Below are positions 12,770 to 25,759 of a stretch of 64,000 nt of DNA, piece by piece (positions within the stretch are counted from its first letter, which is position 1; the number at the start of each line of letters is the position of its first letter). The stretch comes from Bryum argenteum (Eukaryota > Streptophyta > Bryopsida > Bryales > Bryaceae). The stretch spans positions 3,311,263 through 3,375,262 of the forward strand of contig CM073330.1 in the NCBI GenBank assembly GCA_037043015.1, read 5' to 3'. A model generated the notes under the pieces. It had not been told where the DNA came from. It did not search any database and was given only the letters and a program-made list of their open reading frames with translations. The position numbers were made by a program, and so were the translations under genes.

Positions 12770-13790
12770 AATGAGTGCACTCATCTAAGTCATTTGGAAT
12801 AACATTTCTATTTAACGTACAACTCCAACGGCTAACTTGCTTCTTCAGTTACTTTATTGAAGCTTTAATACCTTTAACTTCATTGATTGTACCTTCGCAG
12901 ACTTCGATTACTTTTACGGTAAAGATCTTTGTCCGCTGTGCAATTCGGATGTCTATAAAGATTTGAGCACCTTCGACCCTACTTACTTGAGACTGTAACA
13001 TTTCATCTTTGTGTACCAACATCTGTATCGCTAAATCAGACTCAACTAATAAGACCTAACGATCAGAGAGTGCCATCTCAGTTCTACGAAGAACAGCCTC
13101 TTAATGTTCTTCCTAATGTGACATGTCTTGAAGTTTGGCTCTAAGCTCACAAGATAGTTTTTACACCCAGCTTTGCTCCTCTCCATATTTAGTACCTCAT
13201 CACTTGACGATTTCGGCACATGAACCACCGCCTTTTCTACAGACTTACTCTTACACCCAATGCTTTGTTTTTTACAAATTTGTGCGTGCCTCGGTACTTC
13301 AGCTTTCACTTTCAACTTAAATGAAGAAGGCAATGTTGAAGCAATACATCATTTCTTGCCTAGTGTAGATACCTCTTGAAGTTTATCATCTCCAACCTTT
13401 CCTACAGGATTGCCCTTGGAAACTCTGGCACTTCTACTCTACGGCTCTCTACCAACTGCAAATCTAATCCAATCAACTTGGATATCTTGCAACTCCACTA
13501 TTAAACCACAAGCGAATTGCAAAGTTATCTCTTTCTTAAGCATTTAACCCTCTCATCATAAACACACTGCTAAAGGTCTAAAATGGAGACAACCTCCTCT
13601 TCAATTTGTCGACAGTAGTATTCCTAGCCAAACTTACTGTTCTTTGATCCAAAATACTTGTAGACCATACTCTCAGGCACTTTATCGGCACCAATATCGA
13701 TAACACAAACTCCACGGGTTGCTGGTAGCACCGTACTGTATCTCTCGTACATGAGTGCTAACTCTTGCTCTCAAGGTCCTCCTCCTTTTG
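12770..13790 (-). pseudogene. Decayed coiled-coil gene remnant
   Basis: On the minus strand several broken stretches read like protein. From 5' to 3' they are: ATRGVCVIDIGADKVPESMV and YKYFGSKNSKFG (about 13,640-13,730), RQIEEEVVSILDL (about 13,590), KVKAEVPRHAQICKKQS (about 13,270), and then ESDLAIQMLVHKDEMLQSQV and RVEGAQIFIDIRIAQR (about 12,940-13,060). The last parts have heptad-like spacing. There are many stops and frame changes. I do not recognise the parent gene. Confidence 0.35.
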
Positions 13791-13799
13791 ACATCTACA

Positions 13800-15438
13800 A
13801 GAATGAAATTACGGATTAGGTCAAGAAATATCACCTAAAATGAAACACTCATTTAAATATCCATGTACAATACTGCACAAAGATAATTTTAGAGGAAACC
13901 ATTACAAAGAAACAGATATACAAAGGCCAAGTATAACAACTTGTTGACACTCTCTAGGACGCTCACGGCACCCATGTACCCATGTAACCAGGAAAAGCGT
14001 GCGTCAATAACCCTAATTATTACATTAACTAGTTCACCCTAATTATTACATTAAGTAGTTAATCCTAATTATTCATGGTACTCCAACATTAGAAGGGAAA
14101 AGCAATCGAACAAACTCCAAAAGGCAAACTGGACACGACAAGAGATAATGCGCATGCAAAATTGTGATATACATCCAAAGATAAAAAGGCGAAGGTACCA
14201 ATGACTCAAAGAGGCAAAGCCAGCGAGGCAACCAATTGGACGGTAGACAATGATGATTCTTGGAATTTGAAATCTCCCCTACTAACCGAGTCCCGAGTCA
14301 GGACAATGCCTCAAAGCACGAATGATACCCCAACGTGCTACTTCGTTAGTTATGAAGTGGTCCGAGGTAGATCCGGTTCCAAACGTGACCAGCAGGCAAA
14401 TGCAAGCCATGATTTCCACAAGGCAAGTAGCACTTGATGGTAAGCAACTTGCACATTCATTGTACAATACTTCATTATTTGGAAATTTTCATGTACACAA
14501 TCCTTGTGTAAATAAAGCACTCGCCACTAAGAACCCACATCAACTTTTGGTTTGAAAGTTAGATTTTTTAGCATGATACAGCTTTTCCAAGTGAAGAATT
14601 CGTAACTGAAGGTATGACCCATAAGCATAACAACGATAGTGGCATCGTGCATCAACGGAAAGGCTTGCAGGATCGACATGCAACATGCATCAATACGAAA
14701 GACTTGCAAGATACCAAACATTATCACGCTTCAAAACATTCATGCCAAAAGCTTCTGGTTTGAACCCCTATCTTCCATGATTGTCTACAACTCACTAAGC
14801 AAACATATGCAGAAACAATAGGTGATTTAGCCATCTACTCAGCCATCTGGAGGCCACTTACAAAACTGCAATCAATCAATAATTCCTGGCATCTGGAAAA
14901 GAGGAAGGAAGTGCTCCTATTATTTGGTAACTTCTTTCCTCGAGTCCAGGAGAGTACCTAGAGCTCGTTACATTACAGTGAAAACAAGCATTTACAAGAG
15001 ATGCAAGGAGGCAACTGGGAATGTTTTAGGTTAAGAGTGCGACTGCTGTATATAATGACTGGTTGGGAGTGAAGTATTTAACCAGCGAGGTTCTTCACCA
15101 GGTCTTACCTTAGGCAACGTAGGCATCTAAAGCAGGGAGCCAATCTTGATTGAAGCGTGGATAGCCGCAGAAACGAGTGGGAATGCTTCAGCTTCATGTC
15201 CACGCGCCACAGAATTCCGGAGAGCCAAACAAGCATCACTCTCCTTCGAGACCAAAAGTTTCGGTCTCGAAAAAGGACGCGGGCAGAATTCGGAAACAAA
15301 ATTGCGAACTCTGCACCCCTACACGGCTATTGAAGTACAAATCATTTCGGCCGAATTGGCAGCAGCGAGCGCCATTGTGCCAAAAAATGCACCAATCTTG
15401 ACGTTTCATCTTTACAAAAGCACAAGCTTCCTTGATTG
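13800..15438. other. Non-coding stretch with a small tandem repeat
   Basis: About 14,007-14,074 holds three tandem copies of a roughly 28-bp unit around CCCTAATTATTACATTAA.TAGTT. Otherwise I see no gene. The last few hundred bases before 15,439 lie 3' of the first glycosyltransferase gene and may include its 3' UTR. Confidence 0.5.
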
Positions 15439-17042
15439 CTAGCAAGTTTCTGATGCTGCCAAGTGAGTGTCGTGAAGGAGCCGAACATAAGCTTCGAAGT
15501 TCCTGCGTGATGACCCTCCCGGAGCTCCTGCTTCCCGAGCTTTTATCCTCAGTTGGCGCATATTCTCTCGCACAATCTCTCCTTCTGGCTCAAGTATCAA
15601 ACTCCTCGCCTTCTTCGCTATTTCCTCTTTGCTCACAAATCGCACGGGCAACACTAGCTCGCCCTCTAGCTGCTCCTCCGTGAACGGATTCCCCGTCAGC
15701 TCGATCGCCGCTTTCAACGTGTCCACCAGAAATCTGCAGAGGAACAATCAATGCAGGCGCTGATACAATTGCAATTCTTGCACTGGTACGATTACGATTG
15801 CAATTGTTGCGCTGAAACGATTGCAATTGCAACGGGAATTGAGCCATACCGGCGTGTGAGGTGCTGCTCGGCGAACTTGGGCCAAGCGAGCACCGGCACT
15901 CCAGCGCATATTGTTTCGAGCGTTGAGTTCCACCCACAATGGCTCAGAAACCCACCGACTGCAGGATGCTTAAGAATCCGCATCTGCGGCGCCCATTCTG
16001 AGTAGCACAACCCTCGTTCCTTCACTCGCTCTTGAAACCCTACCGGCAGAAACTCCGTCACCGATACCGTTGCAGACGCCGCAGAGAATCCAGGCGCGCC
16101 CGGCGGTCGCACAATCCACAGGAAGGGGACTCCACTTGCCTCTAATCCCTCCGCGAGCTCCAGCAACTGCTCCGCAGAATTAGTCGCCCCGCTTCCGAAC
16201 GAAACGTACAACACAGATTGCGATTCCCTTCCGTTTAGCCAGTCGACACAAGGATCGCCAGAATCCGATTCCCCATTGTCGTCATTGACATAAGACTCTG
16301 GCAGCAATGGCCCAATATCGAGAATGGACTTCGCTTGCACACCTGGAGATCCGATGACATCGCTCCGCAACGCATCCAGAACAACACTCTCAATATCGTA
16401 AAACGTGTTGAGCAGGATCACGTCTGCAATTCGGAACTTCGCGTGACGAAACTGCATCCAAGCGTACATGGCCGGCTTCAGAAACGGCGTGGGAAGATCC
16501 AAGGCTGCAGTGGGAGGGAGTCCCGGAATGTCCGAAAAGACTCTGTCACGAGTTTCTCGAGTGATTGGAACGAGTCCTTGTTGATAGAGACGGAGCGACT
16601 GCAAAGCGCACGAGAGCGCCAAAGCAGGGGAAACGTACAATAAGTGCTTCGGAATGTGCAACCTGTCGGCGACCTCTTGCGCCCAACACTCGAACATATC
16701 ATGTAAGATACACACAGGTAGACTCAAATCCGCAATCACATTTTCCAGGAGCTCGATCACACGAAGCTCCTCGGAACGAATGGTCCGCACTCGCTCCTGC
16801 CACTCGCCGTGGGAGAGACCGAGCGAGGTCTTGTCGCGCAAAGCGATGATGCGGAGTGGGTAACTGAAAGCTGTGAGTGTTCCCAGAGAGGATTCAAGCT
16901 CCAGTGCGTGTCGATCAGAGACCACGACGGTGGTGACGACCCCCTTGTAAGCTAAGCGCCGTGCGAATTGTAGGAATGGAATCGTGTGACCTGAATCGGC
17001 TCTCGGCACCACCACGACGTGCGGCGCAGTACTGGACCCCAT
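15439..17042 (-). CDS. UDP-glycosyltransferase (GT1), two exons
   Basis: A family 1 UDP-sugar-dependent glycosyltransferase that would transfer a sugar, most often glucose, to a small plant metabolite in the cytosol. Exon 1 is 17,042-15,850 and exon 2 is 15,733-15,439, with a GT..AG intron of 116 bp; the joined frame gives 495 codons, the usual length for the family. The N-terminal domain has the acceptor-site histidine in DSGHTIPFLQFARRL (residues about 16-30). The C-terminal domain holds a full PSPG box, starting WAPQMRILKHPAVGGF and passing through HCGWNSTLE to AWPKFAEQ. The last Gln of the box is the usual contact for glucose. Start ATGGGGTCC at 17,042 gives MGSSTAPHVVVVPR, a typical N terminus without signal peptide. 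The intron lies right after the PSPG box. The gene looks intact; the acceptor substrate cannot be read from the sequence. Confidence 0.93.
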
Positions 17043-19084
17043 CGGTTACACTCTAAATTTATGCCTTGAACTCGAAATGCTTCATCTCGGGATTGCAACT
17101 TGCCCTGCACGAAAGTTGGGCTTGATCGAAACCCTTCCAAATGGCGTGATTTTGCCATCACACACGCTCCGGCCTGTTTACGACCTTTACCGATTGACCT
17201 GCCTAGTGCCCAAAAGTCAGAAACTCTGATGGAACCCTAAGCTAGGAAGCTTCAATGGCGGATTCATAAAAGCTTGCAAGTTTAGGCAGAATTTGCACGG
17301 CCTCGACTATTGTCAGGAGGACCTCAGGTTTCTTCATTGGATCAAAGAGCTGTGACCAAGAGTATTTATCCATTTTTTATTGTCGGTTCTCGGTCCTCGG
17401 TCAGAGATGGAACTACTGTAAGTGGATTTGTCACTCATTGTATAACTTATACAGTGTAAAGTAGATTTAGGGCCAGTTTTCATGTGAGATCCTCCTAATT
17501 GCTCTATTAGACTATTAGAACCTCTTATAAAAATCATGGGTCAATTTCTCGGAACTTGCAAAGTCATTGATGGATTGGAGAACATGGAAGTGGTCAGATT
17601 TTGTAAGACCCTTTGGCTTCCACAAGATGGGTCTTACATGAAAACTGCTCCTAGACCATGATGGGTTGGATTATGCATTGTATATATATCCAAAAGAGTA
17701 AGTTCACCTAACCATTTACTTTATCAACCCCTTCTTTCTTTCATTTTTTCCCCAGTATTCCAATATTCATAAAGATGATTTTGTACTTCTCTTTGTAAGG
17801 TAGCCATGTCCGGTTAATTCTCTCAACCATTTGAACTAGTAATTTTACGTACGCAATTAGTCTTATATCATAGGTCTAAAAAAAGAGGGTTGGTGTAGTT
17901 AGGGGTTCCGTATGTACTACAAAACAATGTGTTGGGACCTACATTTTTTGCTTTAAAGTAAATTTGAAACAAACAACAAATCTTTAGTCCCATGGTTTAC
18001 TAGAATTCTGTTGATTTATCAAAAAAAAATTTATTCAATCAATAACCTAGTCACATAACCCAAAAAGAATAAATAAATAATTATACGGACCACGTTTTCA
18101 TGGTTGATTTTATTCTTAATGTTCTTGTACGCCATGTAAGGTAAGTTGGACCGGGAGCTCCTTCATGGACGATAATAAGTTTCATAGGGCTTTGATCAAT
18201 CTTCATGATCTAAAATGCAAAACGTTTCTTTATAGATGAAAGTGAAATAATTACTCATATTTGGCTTGACATCATAGTATCCTCACTCATCTCTAAGGGA
18301 ACAGACAAGTGAAGGGTGGATCCACACTACAAAGAACTCCTCAGATAAGTGTAGGCAACTTTTTTTTCTTTTTCTTTTTTTTTTTTTTCATATTCAAAAT
18401 CCACACCTGATGTGTTTTTGGTTGTAGTTTGAAAACTCACCAATAGAAGAGTCACACTTTCAACCAATCACAATTAAAAAATTTCCTCTATCTCATGATT
18501 GGTGAACTTCTCCATCGTAGTGCAAATCACCCTTATTTTACCCATAATTATACAAAAAATGCTCACATGGTTAAGTTCAGTACAGATTTCCCATACTGAA
18601 ATCTCCACGCAGTCCACCTTATCGAGGGGAGGGGTTGAATACGCATTACAACATACATGAATGCAGATCATAGATTTGGTCAGCAGCGCAAACGGTAGAA
18701 TTGAAATCGTGATCCAGGGAAAAGTCCTCATAGAAGTCCAAACCTCAACTAACCAGGAAAGTTACTCACCAAGTGCTAAAGTCCTACAACTAAACTTAAA
18801 ACTTAAAACTTAAAACTCCAAACTGAAATCTTATTGCACATTCCTCGAATATCTTACATTCTTTACAAATCTACATCCAGTTAAGTTCCTTTCTTTCCGG
18901 GGTGATTGGATAAATAGGATCATACAACGCAGGCCCTTGGCTAAACAGAGAGAGAATGTGAAATCTACATTTGACAGATAATTATCCTGTTGGATAACAT
19001 TGTGCATGTGCGTTGCGAAGCCCACCTGACTCCAAGTAGAGTATCGCCTTGTTGCACTTTAAATCGACCTTTATGTGTCAGTAA
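17043..19084. other. Spacer between the two glycosyltransferase genes
   Basis: No gene seen. The part next to 17,042 should contain the promoter of the first gene. A T run lies at about 18,360-18,389 and an ACTTAAA repeat at about 18,792-18,816. Confidence 0.6.
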
Positions 19085-20757
19085 CTAAGTAGGATGGATT
19101 GATTGCAAGAGACGAACATAAGCTTCAAAGCTCCGCCGTGCTGAGCCTCCCGGAGCTACCGCTTCACGTGCCTTCATCTTCAATTTGCGTATATTCTCTC
19201 GCACAATCGCTCCTTCCGGCTCAAGCATCAAACTCCTCGCCTTCTTCTCTATTTCCTCCTTGCTAACAAATCTCACCGGCATCACTACATCGCTTTGCAG
19301 CTGCTCTTCGGTGTATGGATTCCCCTTCAGCTCGATCGCCACTTTCGCCGTGTCCACCATAAACCTGCACCAACAATGGTCCGTTTCACATAGTGCTATC
19401 TCCCATTGATCTTGTCAAGGATAAGCTAGGGTGTATAGAAATGGAAGAGTTTGAGGTATTGCACCGCAGTAATGGTGCGTTTCAAATACTGATGTTATCT
19501 TCGATTGATTTAGTCAAAGTTGATCTAGCGGGTGAAGAGAAATGGGATAGACCTGCGATTGAGGTTCTGTTCGGCGAACTTGGGCCACGCGAGCACCGGC
19601 ACTCCAGCGCACACCGTCTCGAGCGTTGAATTCCACCCACAATGGCTCAGAAACCCACCGATGGCAGGATGCTTCAGGACACGCAACTGCGGCACCCATT
19701 GTGAGTAACACAACCCTCGTTCCTTCACTCGCTCCTGAAACCCTACTGGCAGAAACTCCGTCACCGACCCCGTTGCGAGACTTGCAGAGAATTCAGGCGC
19801 GTTTGGCGGTCTCACGATCCACAGAAAGGAGACTCCACTTGCCTCTAATCCTTCCGCTAGCTCCAACAACTGCACTGCCGAATGCGTCGCCGCGGTTCCA
19901 AACGAAACGTACAGAACAGATTTCGGAGCACGCGTATTCAGCCAATCGATACAAGGATGGGGATCCGAGGACCCATCCTCGTCCTCGTTAATGTACGACT
20001 CCGACAGCATGGGCCCAATGTCGAGAAACGACTTCACTTGCACATCATGGGACCCAACGACATCGTTTCGCAAGGCATTGAACACGGTCGCCTCGAAATC
20101 ATAAAACGTGTTAATCAGGATCACATCAGCGAGTCGACACCGTGAGAATCGAAGGAGTATTTGTTCACTGTTAAAGAACGACTGGGGCAGATCCAAAGCT
20201 GCAGTAGGTGGAAGACCCGGAATATCCGTAAACACAAGATCCCTGGATTCCCGAGTGAGGGGGACCAATCCTTGTTGACGAAGACGCTGCTTCTGCAAAG
20301 AGCACGAGAGCGACGCGGCAGAGGAGACGTACAGCATATGCTTCTGAATGTGCAACCTATCTGCAACTTCTTGCGTCCAACACTCAAACATATCACACAC
20401 AATACACACAGGTAACGGAGACCCGAGACTTCTAATCTTCGATTCCAGAAGCTCCACCACACGAAGCTCCTCGGACCGGTCACCCAACAACCGCTGCATG
20501 AGCCATTGCTTGTGGGAAAGCTCAAGCGATGTCTTGTCGCCCAATGAAACGATCCGAATCGGGTAGCTGAAATCTGCGAGTGTGCCCTCCAAGTCTAGGA
20601 CGTGCTTGTCGGTCGATATAATTGTGGTCTCGATCCCTGCTGTTGCTAAGCTCCGCGCAAAGCTCAGGAATGGGATGGAATGTCCGGGCGTGCCACCCGG
20701 CACTATCACAACGTGCGGCGCTATTTGAGTCCCCATTGCTGAATGTTGCACTGCCAA
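19085..20757 (-). CDS. UDP-glycosyltransferase (GT1), paralogue of the 15.4-kb gene
   Basis: Exon 1 is 20,757-19,553 and exon 2 is 19,364-19,085, with a GT..AG intron of 188 bp; the joined frame gives 494 codons. The PSPG box starts WVPQLRVLKHPAIGGF and runs through HCGWNSTLE to AWPKFAEQ. The N-terminal acceptor histidine is in TPGHSIPFLSFARSL. The protein aligns along its whole length with its neighbour, and the intron is at the same place and phase, so the two arose by tandem duplication. The first ATG (20,757) gives MAVQHSAMGTQIAPHVVIV. The second (20,736, MGTQIAPH) matches the neighbour's start and is equally possible. Both genes lie on the minus strand about 2 kb apart. The gene looks intact; substrate unknown. 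Confidence 0.93.
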
Positions 20758-20884
20758 TGCATTGCCCGAAATGAGGTATCCTCGTAGTGCCCATGCTTGA
20801 TTGTGGGACTCTTTCTTGCGAAGTTGTTGGCTATGGCGTGATCAACATCATGTGGTAGATGAAGCTCCAGGATTCATTCTGCAA

Positions 20885-20985
20885 TTGTACAGTCTTGACT
20901 ACTAGCAATGGTACAGTCTTGACTACTAGCAATGGTACAGTCTGATTACTAGCAATGGTACAATCTGCTTACTAGCAATGTGGCC
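20885..20985. repeat. Tandem repeat of about 25 bp
   Basis: The unit TACAGTCTTGACTACTAGCAATGG repeats about four times with small losses. It lies in the upstream region of the second glycosyltransferase gene, roughly 130-230 bp before its ATG, so it could affect that promoter. Confidence 0.75.
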
Positions 20986-21009
20986 AATTGGTGAGCAGGG
21001 AGCAGAAAA

Positions 21010-21460
21010 ATGGGGGTCATGAATCATGTGCAAAACGTTTGCCAAAAATCATTACACAATTTCAAAAGTGACTCAAGTCAAAAGTTTATCACTTTTACAA
21101 GTGCAATCTCCAAAAAGTTCAAAAACAATCTTCATAATGCCCAAAAAAATATGGGAGACAAACTTTGGATGTTATGATCTCTTGAATGATGAACATCCAA
21201 GTGGAAATTTGGAAACAAAAACCAAAAATAATCTTAGGTACAAGATCTTACGGTTGGAATTTTTATTATAGAAAATAATTAAATGTTTGGCTCAGCAGTA
21301 ACTAAAAATAGTCTTATGTCCAAGATCTTACCGTTGGAAGTTTAAAAAAATCAAAAAATAAAACATTTCACATCCCTGGGAGTGCATAGAGGTAGAGAAT
21401 CATTGTTTTGAGGTTTCAAGCTCTAAAAACACACACAAGGATCTTTAGGGGTTAAGATCT
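21010..21460. mobile_element. Diverged relative of the TTAA MITE
   Basis: The right edge, GATCTTTAGGGGTTAA (ending about 21,458), and the stretch before it (TTTCAAGCTCTAAAAACA) match the reverse complement of the left end of the 1,200-1,460 MITE. The word ATGTTATGATCTC at about 21,169 also matches in the same orientation. The left edge is not visible. A further fragment with AACCATTGGATC and GTGAGATCATAATGTTCAAA lies at 21,800-21,865 in the other orientation. Confidence 0.45.
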
Positions 21461-22150
21461 CATGGTTTCCAATCCACTTTCTAGTCGAAATGCTTCTAAT
21501 GAGCTTATTACCATCAAAAAAAGTCTCCAAGTAAATTTAAAACCTTTATCTCAACAACACTCTTGTACTCCCAAAAGCAATCCATTATTCCACAAAAATT
21601 TGACTAAAAAATTAACTATAAATAGATAGAAACATTTGTTGATCCGTGACTATCCAAGACTTTTCTGGACTTCCAAGACCTAAAAGTGCAATTATCTACC
21701 ATCTCATTGAAATTGAGGTTTGGTCAAATTTTCAAATATATATGCACTTTCAACCGGAGGATCTCCCACCTACCTATAATTAATACAATCATACTAACAT
21801 GTAAAATTTGAACCATTGGATCTTTACCATTTGTGAGATCATAATGTTCAAAATTGGTGCAAGTTTTTCTTGTAGCATTGTTTTGTGAACATAGTTTACT
21901 TTGTGCAAAGGATAACAAATATTTATCCCAAAAATATTTTATCCACATTGTATTCCATGTAGATAACCAAGTTAAGTGCGCTTGCGTAAGTATGTAGGGA
22001 CTCATTTGGCATTTTGAACCTTCATATAAATTGTTTTTCTAGAAGATAATACAAAAATCATGATTTGGTAAAACATAAATTATGTCTATTGTACTTGGAT
22101 TTTGAAGAATATGAATTGTGAGAAGATATTTTCACAAGTTTTAGAATTTT

Positions 22151-22300
<150 letters not shown>

Positions 22301-22875
22301 CCTACATCCCAAATTTTGAAAAATTTCGAGAGACTAAAATGAAACTCATTAAGTGACTCAAGTCAAAAGTTTTATCTTGCCTAATTTAAGCTTGAAAACT
22401 AAAATTTGCATTATAAACTTCAAAAATTGGAGAAAGGCTTTGTAAGTTCTTCCACAAACACATTGAAATTCAGGAAATATCTGAGAAACATCTTAAGCAA
22501 AAATATTGATTTTCATCCCTTTATGTAGGTTGCCCAAAATTGCAAATAACTATTTTGGCTTTCTTGGGTCTTTAGGCTGGGGTTATAAAATGATTGTACC
22601 CTTTTATTTCTGTCAAGCACCCAATTTCAAGTAAGCACTATGGCCTCAAGGTCACACAAAGTCGCACAAGGTCAAAACATACTCATATGGCCATATTTAT
22701 TAAATTGAGGCTTTTCACCGTCTCAATTTAATGCTTGATTTTATGTTTTTCTCTGATTTCTTTATTGATCCCATATTTGTATATAATTTTTTACTATGCA
22801 ATGGAAGGTTACAAACCCCATCGTGGAGACATGTCCGGAAGATTTCAAACCCAGCATGGAACACGGCTCTCCGCA

Positions 22876-22959
22876 GTCAACATGGTCGAGTGGTCTGAGG
22901 CGCCAGACTCAAGTTCTGGTCTTCGAAAGGGGGCGTGGGTTCAAACCCCAATGTTGACA
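22876..22959 (+). tRNA. trnL-CAA: tRNA-Leu (CAA)
   Basis: The acceptor arms GTCAACA (22,876-22,882) and TGTTGAC (22,952-22,958) pair fully, with discriminator A at 22,959. The D arm has TGGTCGAGTGGTCTGAGG, a good A box. The anticodon arm is CCAGA-CTCAAGT-TCTGG with anticodon CAA. A long variable arm (TCTTCGAAAGGGGGC) marks a class II tRNA, as expected for leucine. The T loop is TTCAAAC, and the T stem has one G.A mismatch at its base. There is no intron, and TTTTT follows within about 10 bp as a Pol III stop. Confidence 0.85.
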
Positions 22960-23194
22960 CAATTTTTGTTTTCGGTGTGGATTTGGATCGAACTGTTGAA
23001 ATCAAACACAGATACGGTTATCTATTGGCTCATTTTGTCTCGACTAACGAATATGGCTATGTCATCCTCTCTTGAGGGAAGTGTATATAGAGCAAGAATT
23101 TTGACAGAGTTGTGTACACATCGTACCTCGCATGCGTCCCGCCGAAGAGACGTACGTCGCCATGGTCACCCTCGATGATACTGAACGCCGGAAA

Positions 23195-23341
23195 TCTTGC
23201 GGTGATCGATCAGCTGGTTCAATCTTGCTGTGATCGATCAGCTGGTTCAATCTTGCTGTGATCGATCAGCTGGTTCAATCTTGCTGTGATCGATCAGCTG
23301 GTTCAATCTTGCTGTGATCGATCAGCTGGTTCAATCTTGCT
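23195..23341. repeat. 28-bp tandem repeat with TGATCGATCA palindrome
   Basis: Five nearly perfect copies of TGATCGATCAGCTGGTTCAA followed by TCTTGCTG. Each holds the palindrome TGATCGATCA and a CAGCTG E-box-like word. The copies are almost identical, so the expansion is recent. Confidence 0.9.
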
Positions 23342-23349
23342 GAAATCTG

Positions 23350-25020
23350 CCGACGTCACAAAGCATATGATGTAATTATAACTTCCGCCCTGATCAACTG
23401 TAGTATATTTGGCTGGATGACCGCTCCTTAAGAGTGGCATGTCAATCTCTATCTAGCATTTATTTTGCAGACCACAGAGAAGATAATGCAACTTTTCGTG
23501 ATGACAAAAGAAGAATTATTCGTGCTAGTGACTGAGTCGTAGCCAGACACAACGTCTCGAGAGTTCTCTGAAAAGTCTTGCCTTGCATTGAAAGGGAACA
23601 GTTTCTAGCCTGGCAAAGTATTGAAACATTTGAGGCCTCATAGCTCTCCGGATTATGCGATGACCATAACAGAAACTTTGACATTGAGGAGATAGTATTG
23701 TTGACAATGTGAAGTTATGAGACATGCAATTCTCTTGTCTAAAATGACATATAATTTTCCTCGCCATACACACCCGCCATTGTAGAGCTTCTCCTTTAGA
23801 GGACAAGCACTTTGAAAATTTCCATAAACAATCGTAGTTATAAAATCCTCTTAAGCAAAGACCATGCGGAGACTTTTCCATCACTACACACAAAAGTCAA
23901 ATACCTATCTCAAACCCTTTTCACACTACTACAAAGCAGATGAGATTCAAATGGCAGCTGCTCGCAGTATGTGGAGTGAACTACCATTCTTTGGAATCTC
24001 ATGATTTTAGGAGACCTCTTTACAAAAAAATTGTGGTGCTTGAAAAGAGAGAGGATTTAAAAAGTTTGAAAAGAGACCACATTCCGCAATATATAAACTT
24101 ATTTTCTTTTTATTTAATTTTTGATTTTTTTTGGTTTGTTTTCAACGTGCTTTAACAAAAAGGTCACACCTATGTCAAAACTAGCAAGCAAAAGTACGTA
24201 AAATGCATTGAACGAGTGAAAAGTAACCAAAGTTATAAATATTTTTTCTAAAACTTGTGGAATTCAAATTGGTGCCAATTAGATGGCAATGCTTAAATTT
24301 GATAGGACCACATTCGCTACCCAAGAAATTTGTCTTCCTAGTATTTGAATTTCTTTTTAAATAAACATTGACAAATTCAAATGAGGTCGTGCATTCTCAA
24401 CAAACTAGCTAAAGGGACAAGACATGCTTCATTAAGATAGGGAAAAGTTATTCCCTTTTCCAACACACTTGCTATACGACCTACCACCTTTGGCAGCCGC
24501 GAGAGAAACGCTTCATACCTGCCACAACCCTCGCTACCCATCCAACTCTCACTCAAACGTGATGTAAATATAGCAAAGTCATTTAGCTAGTCCGTTGGGG
24601 AAGTTAGGGTGCAATGCCGATGAGGTCCTTTATTTAGCAACCCCTCCTTCCTGACTACATTTAGTTAGTCTGAGGTCCGAAACTCTCTTAAATCAGATTT
24701 AGCATTGGTATATAACCATTTGATTTTACCTACAGGAAGTAAACTTCTAATATAAAGATAAACTCGATTTAAACTCTTAGTTAATGCTCGACTTTGAATG
24801 TTGTGCATTACTTTCATAAATATCTAATCATGTGAATAAATAATGTTTCTGCAGACATTTTTTTTGATGACCCAAGTCGGTGGCCGTCCAACGAATCTTC
24901 CATCTAAGTTCATAATGTCGAATATCGGTCGGAGCGTGTCTGTACAATATGGTTTAGATCACCGACCGGAGAAATTATCGGGGGACCGACCGGAGGTTGC
25001 CATATATTTAATTATTTAAT
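23350..25020. other. Non-coding stretch
   Basis: The longest frame is on the minus strand at 23,525-23,893, is not recognisable, and has no support beyond its length. No repeats with clear ends were seen. Confidence 0.45.
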
Positions 25021-25021
25021 A

Positions 25022-25123
25022 CTCCCTCTGTCCCATTATAATTGTACAATAGGTTCTCTCAAATCTACCTCTGAAGATAGATTTGAAGGACCCTACTGAT
25101 CATTTATAATAGGACAGAGGGAG
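25022..25123. mobile_element. Stowaway MITE, 102 bp
   Basis: It has terminal inverted repeats CTCCCTCTGTCCCATTATAA and the complement, flanked by TA on both sides (25,020-25,021 and 25,124-25,125). TA plus CTCCCTCYGTCCC is the signature of Stowaway, the MITE form of Tc1/mariner elements in plants. Confidence 0.93.
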
Positions 25124-25712
25124 TACCTCAGTACATGTATTAGGCTCTCAAGTTCTCAAATTCAGCATTCAAGCGGGGATCGATCGATTGATCAAGCATG
25201 GAGATGGCCAGCTCGAGGTGGAATTGGCTGATTGTTCGAGCTGTTTTGTTCATGGTACGTTCTGCTCTCTAGCAAATTATTGCTTTTCCGATTCTCAGTT
25301 CAGTAACACTGTCCATATTTCAGTCTCCTTACATTGTCGTTATTACAGTCAACTTGGAGTCACTTGGAGTGAGGTCTATGAGTTGTGCTCTTATGTGTCA
25401 AGCTCAATCATTGTCCTGCTCACTTTCGCCTCAAGGCTCTCTTTTAGACGGATGGAAAGCACAAATCTAGATTCATTCCGAATTTGGGCTTTGAACTCTC
25501 TTTAAAGCTGATCTTGTTTTCTCCATGGTTTCAATGGTCTCTCATCTCTAGAGTAATCAAGGTCATGTACAATCTAATGCAACTTTTCATTGGCGCTAGA
25601 TTTTTTGATCTGCCAGTCATTGCAATAGCTGATCCCAACAATATTGAGATTTCGTGTGTTTTGCATCTCATTTGAGATGATTATGCACTTACAGTCCAAA
25701 CTAAATAAACCT

Positions 25713-25759
25713 CCAATCAAGTACTGTATAAATAATTTCTTAATACAATACTTGATTGG
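25713..25759. repeat. Short inverted repeat
   Basis: CCAATCAAGTACTGTAT (25,713-25,729) and ATACAATACTTGATTGG (25,743-25,759) pair with one mismatch around a 13-bp loop. It may be a stem-loop or the end of an older foldback element. Confidence 0.6.

Noticed and set aside
23525-23893. Minus-strand frame of 122 codons.
   Set aside because: Cys/Phe-rich, no known pattern, no supporting signals.
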